A stretch of DNA of 64,000 nucleotides from Gammaproteobacteria bacterium (GCA_030427485.1 JAUICG010000001.1:344628-408627); one strand, 5' to 3'; counted from the stretch's first letter, positions 53,163 to 63,902 are shown. Notes: generated by a model from the letters alone, not told the origin. Numbers and translations are program-made.

Positions 53163-54827
53163 TTACTTCAGCTTGCGGTACTTCAGCCGCTGTGGCTGAT
53201 CGGCTGCCGCGCCGAGACGCGCCTTGCGATCCTCCTCGTAATCGCTGAAATTGCCCTCGTGGAATACCACGCCGCCATCGTCCTCGTAGGCCAGGATATG
53301 GGTGGCGATGCGGTCCAGGAACCAGCGGTCGTGCGAAATCACCATCGCCGCGCCCGGGAAGGTAAGCAGTGCCTCCTCCAGCGCGCGCAGCGTTTCGACA
53401 TCCAGGTCGTTGGTGGGTTCGTCGAGCAACAGCACATTGGCGCCCTGCTTCAGCAGTTTGGCGAGATGCAGCCGGTTGCGTTCGCCGCCGGACAGGTCCT
53501 TGACGAACTTTTGCTGGTCGGAGCCCTTGAAATTGAAGCGCCCGGCATAGGAACGCGAGGGTACCTCGTAGCTGCCGATGCGGATGATGTCCTGGCCATC
53601 GGACAACTCTTCCCACACTGTCTTGCTGCCGTCGAGGTTGTCGCGGGACTGGTCCACATAGCCCAGTTGCACCGTCTCACCCACCGAGACCGTGCCGCCG
53701 TCGGGCTGTTCCGCGCCCATCAAAATCTTGAACAGCGTGGATTTGCCCATGCCGTTGGCCCCGATAATGCCCACGATGCTGCCCTTGGGCACGGTAAAGC
53801 TGACCTTGTCGAACAGCAGGCGATCGCCAAAACTCTTGGAGAGATTGTCGACATCGATAACCTTGTCGCCGAGGCGCGGGCCGGGCGGGATGTAGATTTC
53901 GTTGGTCTCGTTGCGGCTCTGGAACTCCTGCGACTGCAGCTCCTCGAAGCGCTGCAAGCGCGCCTTGCTCTTGGCCTGGCGCCCCTTGGGGTTGCTGCGC
54001 ACCCACTCCAGTTCCGCCTTGATCGACTTCTGGTGCGAGGCCTCCTGGCGTTTTTCCTGTTCCAGGCGCTTTTCCTTGGCGTCCAGCCAGTCCGAGTAGT
54101 TGCCCTCGTAGGGAATGCCGCGACCGCGGTCCAGTTCGAGAATCCAGCCCGCCGCATTGTCGAGGAAATACCTGTCGTGCGTGATCGCCACCACAGTGCC
54201 CGGGTAGTCGTGCAGGAAGCGCTCCAGCCAGGCCACGCTCTCGGCGTCCAGGTGGTTGGTCGGTTCATCCAGCAGCAGCATGTCGGGGTTGGAGAGCAGC
54301 AGGCGGCACAGCGCCACCCGCCGCCGCTCGCCACCGGACAGCGTGTCGACGTTCGCGTCCCACGGCGGCAGGCGCAGCGCGTCGGCCGCCACTTCCAGTT
54401 TGTGGTCGATATTGTGTGCGTCCGTCGCCTGGATGATGTCTTCCAGCCGCGCCTGTTCCTTGGCCAGTGCGTCGAAGTCCGCATCCGGCTCCGCGTAATC
54501 CGCGTAGACTTTCTCCAGCGCCGCGAGCGCGTCGATCGCCTCCTGCACGCCTTCCTCGACGTTGCCGCGCACGTCCTTGTCGGAATTGAGCTGCGGCTCC
54601 TGCGGCAGATACCCGATCTTGATGCCGGGTTGCGGTCGCGCCTCCCCGAGGATGTCGGTATCAATGCCGGCCATGATACGCAGCAGGGTGGATTTCCCCG
54701 AGCCATTCAGGCCCAGCACGCCGATTTTGGCGCCGGGGAAAAACGACAGGGAGATATCCTGCAGGATCGTCTTCTTGGGCGGCACGACCTTGCCGACCCG
54801 GTTCATGGTGTAGACGTATTGCGCCAT
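53163..54827 (-). CDS. ettA: Energy-dependent translational throttle protein EttA (ABC-F)
   Basis: A 554-residue ABC-F protein with two ATP-binding cassettes and no membrane domain. Walker A sites are GLNGSGKST and GANGMGKST, and signature motifs are LSGGERRRVAL and LSGGERNRLHL. The linker between the cassettes is the charged P-site-interacting arm (WVRSNPKGRQAKSKARLQRFEEL). The N-terminus AQYVYTMNRVGKVVPPKKTIL is diagnostic of EttA, which binds the ribosomal E site and responds to the energy state. It is monocistronic. Confidence 0.96.
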   Translation of the reverse strand: MAQYVYTMNRVGKVVPPKKTILQDISLSFFPGAKIGVLGLNGSGKSTLLRIMAGIDTDILGEARPQPGIKIGYLPQEPQLNSDKDVRGNVEEGVQEAIDALAALEKVYADYAEPDADFDALAKEQARLEDIIQATDAHNIDHKLEVAADALRLPPWDANVDTLSGGERRRVALCRLLLSNPDMLLLDEPTNHLDAESVAWLERFLHDYPGTVVAITHDRYFLDNAAGWILELDRGRGIPYEGNYSDWLDAKEKRLEQEKRQEASHQKSIKAELEWVRSNPKGRQAKSKARLQRFEELQSQEFQSRNETNEIYIPPGPRLGDKVIDVDNLSKSFGDRLLFDKVSFTVPKGSIVGIIGANGMGKSTLFKILMGAEQPDGGTVSVGETVQLGYVDQSRDNLDGSKTVWEELSDGQDIIRIGSYEVPSRSYAGRFNFKGSDQQKFVKDLSGGERNRLHLAKLLKQGANVLLLDEPTNDLDVETLRALEEALLTFPGAAMVISHDRWFLDRIATHILAYEDDGGVVFHEGNFSDYEEDRKARLGAAADQPQRLKYRKLK

Positions 54828-55019
54828 GGATGCTGTGCTCTGCTCGATTCGGGAAGGTGCCGATTCTAGCAGAAAGTCGAGCCGGTAAAAGCGCTACCGA
54901 ACTGCCGTGTTTCGCGACATCGAACCTTCCGATCATGCACCCGCTATAGTATTGTCGCTCCCGCTGAAGCGTTGATCGTGTGAATACGGTAGCAGGACAA
55001 TAGTGAGAATGGACGGCTT

Positions 55020-55883
55020 ATGCGAATAGCGTTTATTGGTCTGGGCGTGATGGGTTTTCCAATGGCCGGGTATCTCGCGCGGGCGGGCCATGAGGTTACC
55101 GTCTTCAATCGTACGCAGGAACGGGCCAGGCAATGGCGCGATACGTACGGGGGCGGGTGCGCCGACACACCGGCCGAGGCGGCGCGGAACGCCGAGATCG
55201 CGTTCTCCTGTGTTGGTAACGACAGCGACGTGCGCGAGGTGATCGCTGGCGAGCGTGGCATTCTGCAGGGCATGCCGGCGGGCGGCATCATTGTCGATCA
55301 TACGACTGCTTCGGCCGTCGTCGCCTGCGAGATCAGTGAACTGGCCGGCCAGCAGGGTATTGATTTTCTCGATGCCCCGCTGTCGGGCGGGCAGGCCGGT
55401 GCCGAGAGCGGCCAGTTGACGATCATGGCGGGTGGCGATGAGCGGGTGTTCGCGATAGTGCAGCCGGTGCTGGACGCGTATGCGAAAGCGGTCACCCTGA
55501 TCGGCGCCGTGGGCTCGGGACAGCTGGCGAAGATGGTCAACCAGATCTGCATAGCGGGCGTAGTGCAGGGGCTGTCCGAAGGCCTGGCGTTTGCGCAGTG
55601 CGCCGGCCTCGACACGGCGAAAGTCATTGGCGCAATATCGAAAGGCGCGGCGCAATCGTGGCAGATGGACAACCGATGGCAGACCATGGTCAACGGGGAA
55701 TTCGAGTTCGGTTTTGCGGTCGAGTGGATGCGCAAGGACCTGAAAATCGCACTGGAGGCGGCAGCCCGCAACGGCGCGAACCTCGAGATGGCGAAGCTTG
55801 TCGACGGCTTTTATGCCGAAGTCGAGGAACTCGGCGGCCGCCGCTGGGATACCTCCAGCCTGATTGCCCGACTCAATCGATAA
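55020..55883 (+). CDS. NAD(P)-dependent beta-hydroxyacid dehydrogenase-like oxidoreductase
   Basis: A 287-residue enzyme of the 3-hydroxyisobutyrate dehydrogenase/glyoxylate reductase group. It has the Rossmann motif FIGLGVMGFPMAGYLARAGH, the substrate motif DAPLSGGQAGAESGQLTIMAGG and the catalytic lysine in GSGQLAKMVNQ. The C-terminal helical domain contains GFAVEWMRKDLKIAL. It reduces or oxidises a small hydroxyacid in the cytoplasm. It is divergent from ettA and converges on the transglutaminase gene. The exact substrate cannot be read. Confidence 0.9.
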   Translation: MRIAFIGLGVMGFPMAGYLARAGHEVTVFNRTQERARQWRDTYGGGCADTPAEAARNAEIAFSCVGNDSDVREVIAGERGILQGMPAGGIIVDHTTASAVVACEISELAGQQGIDFLDAPLSGGQAGAESGQLTIMAGGDERVFAIVQPVLDAYAKAVTLIGAVGSGQLAKMVNQICIAGVVQGLSEGLAFAQCAGLDTAKVIGAISKGAAQSWQMDNRWQTMVNGEFEFGFAVEWMRKDLKIALEAAARNGANLEMAKLVDGFYAEVEELGGRRWDTSSLIARLNR

Positions 55884-55950
55884 GCGGTTCGGTCGCGCTA
55901 TGCAGTCGCGTGCGGCGCGCCGCTATACTGCTGGGCGACAGGCGTTCAGG

Positions 55951-56841
55951 CTAGGAACCAACGACCCGACTCACATCCACCGACACGTTCAGGGCCGGGC
56001 CGGCCCCGCCGCCGAAAATCACCCCGCGCAATGGTGTAACGTCATGGTAATCGCGGCCGAACGCGGTGACGATATGCTGGTTGCCCGCCATGCTGTCGTT
56101 GGTGGGGTCGAATTCGACCCAGCCCTCCTCTGGACAGAAAAACGCAATCCACGCATGTGTCGCATCGGCGCCCACCAGTTTCTCCTGTCCGGGTTTGGGC
56201 AGCGTCTCGATATAGCCGGAAACGTACTTGGCCGGAATGCCCATCGCGCGCAGGCACCCCACCTGAAGATGGGCGAAATCCTGGCAAACGCCCTTTTTGT
56301 GCGCCAGTACGTCGGCCAGTGGTGTGGCGATCGTGCTGAAGTGGGGATCGTAGGTAAACTCGCTGAAAATGCGGTGGGTAAGGTCGGCCACGCAGGATTT
56401 CAGCGAACGTTGCGGATCGAAGGACGGCCTGGCGTAGTCGGTCAGTGCGGGGCTGGCCTCCACCAGTGATGAACTGAGCAGGAACTCACGCGCTTCAATG
56501 GCATCCGGTCTGCTGGCATTCCTCAGGTAGTCCAGCGCTTCCTCGTAGGAAATCCCCAGGTCGAGGTTTGGCGTATTGCTGCCGGTGTCCGACAGTTCCA
56601 CTTCGCTCACTGCGGTGATGCTGAGTTCGCTGTGCGCTTTCTGGATCTCGAAATGAAAGGCCTTGTTGCCAAAGTAGTCAGAGCGTTTATGGGTTGTCGA
56701 GGGCAGGGGTGACAGCGTGATGCGATTGCTGAGGCAGCGCTGCCGGGCGGTATCCCTGGGAATCACATTGGCCAGGTTGTAACAGCGCGTCACGGGAGCC
56801 GTATAGTTGTACCGCGTAATATGCCTGATTCGGTAGCGCAT
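55951..56841 (-). CDS. Transglutaminase-like protein
   Basis: A 296-residue protein. An N-terminal beta domain (MRYRIRHITRYNYTAPVTRCYNLANVIPRDT) precedes a transglutaminase-like cysteine domain. The Cys is in GVCQDFAHLQVGCLRAMGIPAKYVSGYIET, the His in DATHAWIAFF and the Asp in WVEFDPTND. Such domains act as proteases or transamidases. It starts with TAATG coupling to the ATP-grasp/alpha-E fusion gene, so it is the last gene of that operon. Its reaction is unknown; context suggests cleavage or editing of an amidoligase product. Confidence 0.87.
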   Translation of the reverse strand: MRYRIRHITRYNYTAPVTRCYNLANVIPRDTARQRCLSNRITLSPLPSTTHKRSDYFGNKAFHFEIQKAHSELSITAVSEVELSDTGSNTPNLDLGISYEEALDYLRNASRPDAIEAREFLLSSSLVEASPALTDYARPSFDPQRSLKSCVADLTHRIFSEFTYDPHFSTIATPLADVLAHKKGVCQDFAHLQVGCLRAMGIPAKYVSGYIETLPKPGQEKLVGADATHAWIAFFCPEEGWVEFDPTNDSMAGNQHIVTAFGRDYHDVTPLRGVIFGGGAGPALNVSVDVSRVVGS

Positions 56842-59450
56842 TACTGTTCGCCCCGGAAGCTGGTGACGAGATGCAGTTCATCAGTGCGATGATCGAAATG
56901 CTTGTCACTGATGATGCGGTTGAATTCCTCCAACAGTTCTTCCAGTTGCGCCAGCAACTGAGCCAGTTCCTCGCGGGTCGGTGAGGCGGTCTCCAGTAAC
57001 CGCGGCAGGCGGGACAGGCGCAGGCTGGTCACCGCTTCCAGCAGGGCGCGTTCTTCCTCGCCGAGTTCGCCCGGTTTGGCTTCCGCACGGGGCAGTTCCG
57101 CGAGGTGTTGCTGTAACTGCTCCAGCTGGAACAGCAGTGAGCGCGGGTTGGAATCATCGAGCAGCACCAACTCCAGTCCGAGTTCTATGCCGCGGCGTTG
57201 GCGGCCGTGCCGGCGATAGGTAAGGAGCACTTCCATGGAGATCAGCAGGGCCGTCAGCAGCGTGGTCTGGTCCGCCTCATCAGCGACCGGCGTCATCAGG
57301 CAGCGCACGGTGTTCAAGGTCTGCAGTGAGCGTTCGATGCGCTTGCCCAACTGCATGAAACGCCACCCTATGCCGCGAACCATGCTTTCGTGCATCAGCC
57401 CCGACAGCGCCGTCAGCGTTGTCACCAGCGGGTCCAGCGCCTCTTCCGGGGCGGACGTCAGGCCGCTCTCGAGCGCCACGTCCAATTCTTCCATGGCGTC
57501 GCGCAAATCATTGATGACGCGCATGGTGTCGGTGGACAGCAACTCTTTGGATTCGTCGGCGCTGGCCAGCATCGCGTTCAGCGTGAACTTGACGCTGCCG
57601 GTACGGCTGCCGTCGCGGATGATCTGAATCAGCTCCTCGTCGGGCCGCGCCAGTAATTCGTCCGACGCCGTGGTGAACCCCGGCAGCGTCTCGGTAATTT
57701 CGCTGACGGTGTGCAGGAGAATTTTTCGCGTGTTGGGCGTGATCGGTTCCTCGCCGTGCAGCAACACGAATACCGTGCGCAGCAGGCGCATTGAAGCCTC
57801 GGCCCGCTCCGCGTAACGCCCCATCCAGTACAGGTTCTCGACCACGCGGCTGGGCAGGCTCACCAGCGGCGAATCCGCCGCGACACGGGCGCTGTCGGGG
57901 GTGCTGTCGACACTGGCGGTGCGCTCGGGTTCGCTGGCAGTGACCCAGGTATCCTTGCTGGGGGATCCCGATTGCATGCTGATCACACGGCTGCCGATAG
58001 CGAGGCCGATACGGGTGAGGCCGCCCGGCAGGATCTTGTAGGATGAGCCCTCGGTGGCCACAGAGAACGTGCGCAACAGCGATGGGCGTGGTTCCAGTGC
58101 GGCGTTGGCAAAGGCCGGGATATGGGGTTTTTCCAGCCGCGCCTGCGCAACATACTGATAACGCTTGCTGTGTACCGCGGCGAGCAGCTGCTTGAGTTGC
58201 TCTTCGTCGAGGTCGCCGCCCCAGACACTGCGGATACCGCTGCCGCGATACGCCGGTTTGATGATGAGTTCCCGGATGTTCCCGGTGATGAAGCGCAGGT
58301 CGTCATCGTCTCCGGCCCAGTAGGTCGTTACCGAATCCAGGCGCGGTTCGCGTCCCAGCAGGTTCTTGCTGATCTCGGGCAGGTACTTGAGGAATATGGG
58401 ATTCTCCAGTACACCGCTGCCCAGCGGGTTGGCCACCACCACGTGCCCCGTCCGCACCACCTCCAGCAGGCCGGGAACGCCGAGGCGGGAATCACTGCGC
58501 AGTTCCACCGGGTCGCAGTAGCTGTCGTCCACCCAGCGCAACAGCACATCCACCCGTTTCAGGCCATCCATGGATTTCATCCAGAGGAAACCGTTGCGCA
58601 CCATCAGGTCGCCGGACTGTACCAGCGGGAAGCCGAGGTAGCTGGCCAGATAGGTGTGCTCGAAGTAGGTTTCGTTTTGACCGCCCGGCGTGAACAGGGC
58701 GATCAGGGGATCCTCGTCCGAGGGCGACAGCGACATCAGCTTGTGGCGCAGGCGCTGGTAGAAACTGGCGACGCGATGCACATGGCTGTCGCGGTACAGG
58801 CTCGGAAACACCCGCGACATCACGGTGCGGTTCTCCAGCGCATAGCCGGCGCCGCTGGGGGCCTGGGAGCGGTCCGACAGCACGCACATGCTGCCGTCGC
58901 GACGGCGAATCATGTCCACCGCGTGCAGAATGAGTTCGTGCTCGCCCGGCAACTGGATGCCGTGGCAGGCGCGCAGGAAGCCACCGTGGCTGAACAGGGC
59001 TTCGGGAGGCAGCAGGCCGTGGCGGATCAGCGTGCGCGGGCCGTACAGGTCACGCAGCAGCAGGTTGAAGAGTTCCGATCGCTCCAGCAGCCCGGCTTCG
59101 ATGCGCGCCCAATCCTCACTGCCGATGATGTACGGTACCGGGTCGAGTTCCCAGGAACTGCCTGCGCTGCCCTCACCGTCGTAGATATTGAACGTGGCGC
59201 CGTCGTCGCGCAGGATGCGGCGCGCTTTTTGTTCGCGCTCCTGCAATGCGGCCGGACCCAGGTCACGCAGGCCACCCAGCATGTATTCCCACTCGGGCTT
59301 GATAGCGCCCTGCGGGGTGCAGGCGTCGTCCAGCAGGCCGTCGCGGTTCTTGTATTCCAGCGGAAGCAGGGGGACCACCTGGGTTTGCGACTGACCGGTT
59401 TCTGTGGAAGTTCCTGGATTGGGCACAGCATAATCCTGCGGTAATGGCAT
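56841..59450 (-). CDS. Circularly permuted ATP-grasp / alpha-E domain fusion
   Basis: An 869-residue fusion. Residues about 60-520 form a circularly permuted type 2 ATP-grasp module (DUF404/DUF407): SHGGFLRACHG, VLSDRSQAPSGAGYALENRTVMSRVFP, LVQSGDLMVRNGFLWMK and KPAYRGSGI, closing GGLTRIGL...GSPSKDTWV. Residues about 540-869 form an alpha-E helical domain (DUF403), starting VVENLYWMGRYAERAEASMRLLRTVF. In other members of this operon the two modules are separate. Such ATP-grasp proteins are predicted peptide or amide ligases; no substrate is known. The ATG at 59450 is used rather than the TTG just before it. Confidence 0.9.
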   Translation of the reverse strand: MPLPQDYAVPNPGTSTETGQSQTQVVPLLPLEYKNRDGLLDDACTPQGAIKPEWEYMLGGLRDLGPAALQEREQKARRILRDDGATFNIYDGEGSAGSSWELDPVPYIIGSEDWARIEAGLLERSELFNLLLRDLYGPRTLIRHGLLPPEALFSHGGFLRACHGIQLPGEHELILHAVDMIRRRDGSMCVLSDRSQAPSGAGYALENRTVMSRVFPSLYRDSHVHRVASFYQRLRHKLMSLSPSDEDPLIALFTPGGQNETYFEHTYLASYLGFPLVQSGDLMVRNGFLWMKSMDGLKRVDVLLRWVDDSYCDPVELRSDSRLGVPGLLEVVRTGHVVVANPLGSGVLENPIFLKYLPEISKNLLGREPRLDSVTTYWAGDDDDLRFITGNIRELIIKPAYRGSGIRSVWGGDLDEEQLKQLLAAVHSKRYQYVAQARLEKPHIPAFANAALEPRPSLLRTFSVATEGSSYKILPGGLTRIGLAIGSRVISMQSGSPSKDTWVTASEPERTASVDSTPDSARVAADSPLVSLPSRVVENLYWMGRYAERAEASMRLLRTVFVLLHGEEPITPNTRKILLHTVSEITETLPGFTTASDELLARPDEELIQIIRDGSRTGSVKFTLNAMLASADESKELLSTDTMRVINDLRDAMEELDVALESGLTSAPEEALDPLVTTLTALSGLMHESMVRGIGWRFMQLGKRIERSLQTLNTVRCLMTPVADEADQTTLLTALLISMEVLLTYRRHGRQRRGIELGLELVLLDDSNPRSLLFQLEQLQQHLAELPRAEAKPGELGEEERALLEAVTSLRLSRLPRLLETASPTREELAQLLAQLEELLEEFNRIISDKHFDHRTDELHLVTSFRGEQ

Positions 59451-59536
59451 CAAAGCGACGGTTTATTCGGCGGGTCGCCGACCCGATGTCGCTCGACCGA
59501 CCCTAGTATAGCCATATTAGGGTCGTGTTGACGATG

Positions 59537-62500
59537 TCAGCTTCGTCGCGGGCTGCGCATGTCGAGTATATAGGGATACTCGCCCGGGGATTCCTCCGGC
59601 GGCGGCGCCATCGGCCTCGGTGGGTGCTGATCCGGGAAAAACTCGCGCAGGGCGTCGACTTCGGGCCGTGGCATAAAGGGTCCCTGCGAGTGAGACAGTA
59701 TCCCGAAGCGATTGATGCGCCGCGATTCCGCCTCGAAGGCATTGACCGGAAATGTCTCATAGGTGCGGCCGCCCGGGTGGGACACATGGTAGGTGCAGCC
59801 GCCCAGCGAGCGTCCGTTCCAGGTATCGATCAGGTCGAACGTCAGCGGCACATGCACCCCGATCATCGGGTGCAGGGCCGAGGGCGGCGACCAGGCGCGG
59901 TAGCGGACCCCGCCGACATGCTCACCCTGCCGGCCCGTTTTGCGCATCGGTACGCGACGGCCGTTGCAGGCCAGTACATAGCGCCCTTCGGTCAGGCCGG
60001 TGACGCGTATCTGCAGGCGCTCGACCGAGGAGTCCACATAGCGGGACGTGCCGAAGCTGGTCGTCTCCTCGCCCAGTACATGCCACGGCTCCACCGCCCA
60101 GCGCAGTTCCAGCTCGATGTCGTCGAGTTGTATGCGGCCGTAATGCGGGAAGCGGAACTCCTCGAACGGCGCCAGCCACTCGAGGTCAAACGCATAGCCG
60201 TGTTCATTCAGGTCCTCCACGACGTGTTTCATGTCCTGCCAGATGTAGTGCGGCAGCATGAAGCGGTCGTGCAACTCCGTGCCCCAGCGGATAAGCGGTT
60301 TGTGGTAGGGCGTATGCCAGAAGCGCGCGACCAGGCTGCGCAGCAACAGTGCCTGCACCAGCGCCATGCGACTGTGGGGCGGCATTTCGAAGCCGCGGAA
60401 CTCCAGTATCCCCAGTCGTCCCGTAGTGCTGTTGGGCGAATACAGCTTGTCGATGCAGAATTCCGCGCGGTGCGTATTGCCGGTGACGTCAATCAACAGG
60501 TTGCGGAACAGGCGATCCACCACCCAGGGCTGCGGCGTCCCCTCGATGTCCGACATCTGGGCGAAAGCCACCTCCAGTTCATACAGCATCTCGTCGCGGC
60601 CCTCATCGACGCGCGGCGCCTGGCTGGTGGGGCCGATGAACATTCCGGAAAACAGGTAGGACAGGCTGGGGTGGTGCTGCCAGAACGTGACCAGGCTGCG
60701 CAGCAGGTCGGGCCTGCGCAGCAGCGGACTGTCCGCCGGGGTGGTACCGCCCAGCGTGATGTGATTGCCGCCGCCGGTGCCGGTGTGGCGGCCATCGAGC
60801 ATGAATTTCTCAGTAGAGAGCCGTGCCAGCCGCGCCTCCTCGTACAGAGCGGTGGTGTTTGCCACCAGTTCCTCCCAGTTGTTGGAGGGGTGGACGTTGA
60901 CCTCGATCACACCGGGATCGGGCGTCACCAGCAGTTTTTGCATACGCGGGTCACGCGGCGGCTCATAGCCCTCGATGAGCACTTTCAGCTTGAGCGCCGC
61001 CGCGGTTTGCTCGATCGCGGCGACCAGTTCGACATAGTCCTCCAGGTATTCCAGCGGCGGCATGAATACGTACAGCCGCCCGTTGCGCACTTCTATACAC
61101 AGCGCGGTGCGTACCACCTGTTCGTACTCCACCGGCTCCGCGCTGTCCTCTTTCGCACTCTCTGCGGGTTCGGCGAAGTGCATATCGGCGCGCTTTGCCA
61201 GCGGATCGCGGGGCTCGAACGGGTCGCGCTGGGGTTGCACGCGATCGGCTTTCCTGGCGATCTCGGGCAATTCATTGAGCGGCAGGCGCAATCCCATCGG
61301 TGAATCCCCCGGGATCAGCGTGATGCGCTCGCGCCGCAGTGGCCACAGGCTGCTGCGCCAGGATTTCTGCTCTTCGGCGATCGGCCAGCCGGTGCTGCGC
61401 TGCAGCGGGATAACGACCCCGGAGGCCACGCCGAAACCGCGCTCGATCAGGCGCGCGAGCCGGCGCCGATCCAGGTCGCCCTTGAGCTTCTGCGCCAGGA
61501 TGTCGAGGTTCTGCGGCAGGGTCTGTTCCTGCATCAGGTAGTGCAGGCCGTCCTCGAAGGCCGGCTGGCAGCAGGCGCGGGGAAGAGCCAGCAGATCACA
61601 CAGGTACTGGCCAAAGCGCGCGGCCACCGGCTCTTTATAGCCATAGTCCTTGTCCACCCTGGCCAGCAGGTCCGGGTTGTCCCACAGGGGCTCGCCGTCC
61701 TTGCGCCAGAACACGCCCAGTGCCCAGCGCGGCACTTCCTCGCCGGGATACCATTTGCCCTGCCCGTAGTGCAGCAGGCCCTTGGGGGCAAACTTGTCGC
61801 GCAGGCGCAGCAACAGCGTTTTCGCCAGGCTCAGTTTGTCGTCGCCCAGCGCATCGGTATTCCACTGCGCGGACTCCATATCGTCGATGGATACGAACGT
61901 GGGCTCGCCGCCCATGGTCAGGCGCACGTCCTCGCGTTCAAACTCCCTGTCCACCGCCTGGCCCAGCGCCATGATGTGCTGCCACTGCGCCTCGGTGTAG
62001 GGCTTGGTGACGCGCGGGTCTTCCAGCACGCGCTCCACGGTGTTGCTGAAATCGAACTCGACCTCGCATTTGTCGGTGGCGCCGGCAATCGGCGCGGCGG
62101 ACACCGGATGGGGCGTGCAGGCCAGCGGGATATGCCCCTCGCTGGCGAACAGTCCGGACGTGGGGTCCAGTCCGACCCAGCCGGCGCCCGGCAGGTACAC
62201 CTCGCACCAGGCGTGCAGGTCGGTGAAATCCTCCTCGGCGCCGGACGGGCCATCCAGTGATTTTTCGTCCGGCTTGAGCTGCACCAGGTAACCCGAGGCA
62301 AAGCGCGCGGCCAGGCCGAGGTGGCGCAGCAGTTGCACCAGCAACCAGGCGGAATCGCGGCAGGAGCCTTTCGCCTTTTCCAGGGTTTCCTCCGGGCTCT
62401 GCACGCCGGGTTCCATGCGCACGAGGTATTCGACGTCCCGCTGTATCTGTTGATTCAGTTCGACCAGGAAATCATTGATCGCGCGCTTTTTGGTGTTGAC

Positions 62501-62899
62501 CTCCCGCAGCCGCTTGTTGAACAGCGGGCCGCCCTCGATCGTTTCCAGGTAGGGCTGCAACTCTTTCCTGAGCTGCTGCGCGTAGGAGAAGGGAAATTTC
62601 TCCGCGTACTCCTCGACGAAGAAGTCAAACGGGTTGATCACCGTCATGTCGGCGATGACTTCCACGTCGACTTCGAACTCGGTGCACTTTTCCGGGAATA
62701 CCAGCCTTGCAAGGTAGTTGCCGAAGGCATCCTGCTGCCAGTTGATGAAATGCTGTTCCGGCCTGATCTTCAGGCTGTAGCTGTGAATCGGCGTGCGTGA
62801 GTGCGGGGCCGGGCGCAGCCGCACAGTGTGCGGCGACATCGAAACCGGTCGATCGAACTTGTACGATGTGCGGTGGTTGATCGCAACGCGAATGGTCAT
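59537..62899 (-). CDS. Transglutaminase / DUF2126 amidoligase fusion
   Basis: A 1120-residue protein. Residues 1-300 are a transglutaminase-like domain: an N-terminal beta part (IRVAINHRTSYKFDRPVSMSPHTVRLRP), then GSCRDSAWLLVQLLRHLGL (Cys), DLHAWCEVYL (His) and GLDPTSG (Asp). The remainder is DUF2126, classed as a putative amidoligase, with DVRLTMGGEPTFVS and DGRHTGTGGGNHITLGG motifs. Both halves are known together in this gene neighbourhood. The protein probably makes and/or cuts amide bonds on an unknown peptide. It starts 43 bases after the alpha-E stop. Confidence 0.9.
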   Translation of the reverse strand: MTIRVAINHRTSYKFDRPVSMSPHTVRLRPAPHSRTPIHSYSLKIRPEQHFINWQQDAFGNYLARLVFPEKCTEFEVDVEVIADMTVINPFDFFVEEYAEKFPFSYAQQLRKELQPYLETIEGGPLFNKRLREVNTKKRAINDFLVELNQQIQRDVEYLVRMEPGVQSPEETLEKAKGSCRDSAWLLVQLLRHLGLAARFASGYLVQLKPDEKSLDGPSGAEEDFTDLHAWCEVYLPGAGWVGLDPTSGLFASEGHIPLACTPHPVSAAPIAGATDKCEVEFDFSNTVERVLEDPRVTKPYTEAQWQHIMALGQAVDREFEREDVRLTMGGEPTFVSIDDMESAQWNTDALGDDKLSLAKTLLLRLRDKFAPKGLLHYGQGKWYPGEEVPRWALGVFWRKDGEPLWDNPDLLARVDKDYGYKEPVAARFGQYLCDLLALPRACCQPAFEDGLHYLMQEQTLPQNLDILAQKLKGDLDRRRLARLIERGFGVASGVVIPLQRSTGWPIAEEQKSWRSSLWPLRRERITLIPGDSPMGLRLPLNELPEIARKADRVQPQRDPFEPRDPLAKRADMHFAEPAESAKEDSAEPVEYEQVVRTALCIEVRNGRLYVFMPPLEYLEDYVELVAAIEQTAAALKLKVLIEGYEPPRDPRMQKLLVTPDPGVIEVNVHPSNNWEELVANTTALYEEARLARLSTEKFMLDGRHTGTGGGNHITLGGTTPADSPLLRRPDLLRSLVTFWQHHPSLSYLFSGMFIGPTSQAPRVDEGRDEMLYELEVAFAQMSDIEGTPQPWVVDRLFRNLLIDVTGNTHRAEFCIDKLYSPNSTTGRLGILEFRGFEMPPHSRMALVQALLLRSLVARFWHTPYHKPLIRWGTELHDRFMLPHYIWQDMKHVVEDLNEHGYAFDLEWLAPFEEFRFPHYGRIQLDDIELELRWAVEPWHVLGEETTSFGTSRYVDSSVERLQIRVTGLTEGRYVLACNGRRVPMRKTGRQGEHVGGVRYRAWSPPSALHPMIGVHVPLTFDLIDTWNGRSLGGCTYHVSHPGGRTYETFPVNAFEAESRRINRFGILSHSQGPFMPRPEVDALREFFPDQHPPRPMAPPPEESPGEYPYILDMRSPRRS

Positions 62900-62942
62900 C
62901 AGTGTTTACCGTTCCTGTTGGGTTTTCGCGGGCTGTCCTCTG

Positions 62943-63902
62943 TCAGCCCAGCGAGGCGGTCGCGCGTCTTTCGTCCGTCATGAACCAGGCATGATCGATG
63001 CTGTTGTACAGCGTCGTCAACAGGAGCTGGAACTGGTCCAGGAATGCGTGTAGTTCCTCCGGTGAACACGCCTGCGGGTCGAACGCCGAGAGCTTGCGTC
63101 TTGCCTTCAGGACCAGTTTGGTCGCGTGCGAGTTGTTGTTCAGCGGAGCCAACTCCTGGCGCATGCCGTTGAGACAGAATTTTATCGAGCGCGGTAACGT
63201 GCCCTCGCGCAGTACGAAATCAACCATCGTGCCCGCTTCGACCTGTGGCCCGATTTCGCGCTGGTAAGCGCCCATGGCCGACAGCGAATTGAGCAGGCTG
63301 GCCCAGATCAGCGGGTCCACCGTGCTGTGCAGGCGCTCGTCGCCCAGCAGGACCGCGGCCCCGACGTCGACCACGCGGGTGGTCATGTCCGCTCGCTCCA
63401 GCAGCCGGCCCAACTTAATAAACCGGTAGGCGTGGCCGCGTGGCAGTGTGGACACCAGCATACCATTGATCATCTGGCAGTGTGCAATAATCGATTCCAG
63501 GAAGGTGTAGCGATAGCGTCGGCCGCTGCTGTTCCCGGCATGTTCCCGGGCATACAGGTAAAGCTCGTTGACATGCTCCCACACCTCGCGCGGCAGCACG
63601 TCCCGCGTGGTGCGCACATTCTCGCGCGCGGCGCGAATGGAGTTCAGAATGCCACTGCTGTTGTCCGGCTGCGCCAGCAGGAATTTCATCACGTTCTGTT
63701 CGTTGTAGGCCCGGTAGTGCTCCGCGTAGGCGTGCTCGGCGTTGAGGATGCGCACCAGGATATCCCAGCCGGGCTCCGACCCCCTGGGTATATCCATGAC
63801 CAGATGCGTGTAGGAATGAACCAGTCGGGCAGTATCCTCGGCGCGCTCCAGGTAGCGCGCCATCCAGAATAGCCGCTCGGCAACCCGCGACAGCATGCTC
63901 AT
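62943..63902 (-). CDS. Alpha-E domain protein (DUF403)
   Basis: A 319-residue all-helical alpha-E protein. It begins [29 protein letters not shown], the family hallmark with paired arginines and glutamates, and includes [17 protein letters not shown] and [22 protein letters not shown]. Its role is unknown; it always accompanies ATP-grasp and transglutaminase partners. Its start overlaps the stop of the upstream ATP-grasp gene as ATGA, so the two are coupled. Confidence 0.9.
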   Translation of the reverse strand: MSMLSRVAERLFWMARYLERAEDTARLVHSYTHLVMDIPRGSEPGWDILVRILNAEHAYAEHYRAYNEQNVMKFLLAQPDNSSGILNSIRAARENVRTTRDVLPREVWEHVNELYLYAREHAGNSSGRRYRYTFLESIIAHCQMINGMLVSTLPRGHAYRFIKLGRLLERADMTTRVVDVGAAVLLGDERLHSTVDPLIWASLLNSLSAMGAYQREIGPQVEAGTMVDFVLREGTLPRSIKFCLNGMRQELAPLNNNSHATKLVLKARRKLSAFDPQACSPEELHAFLDQFQLLLTTLYNSIDHAWFMTDERRATASLG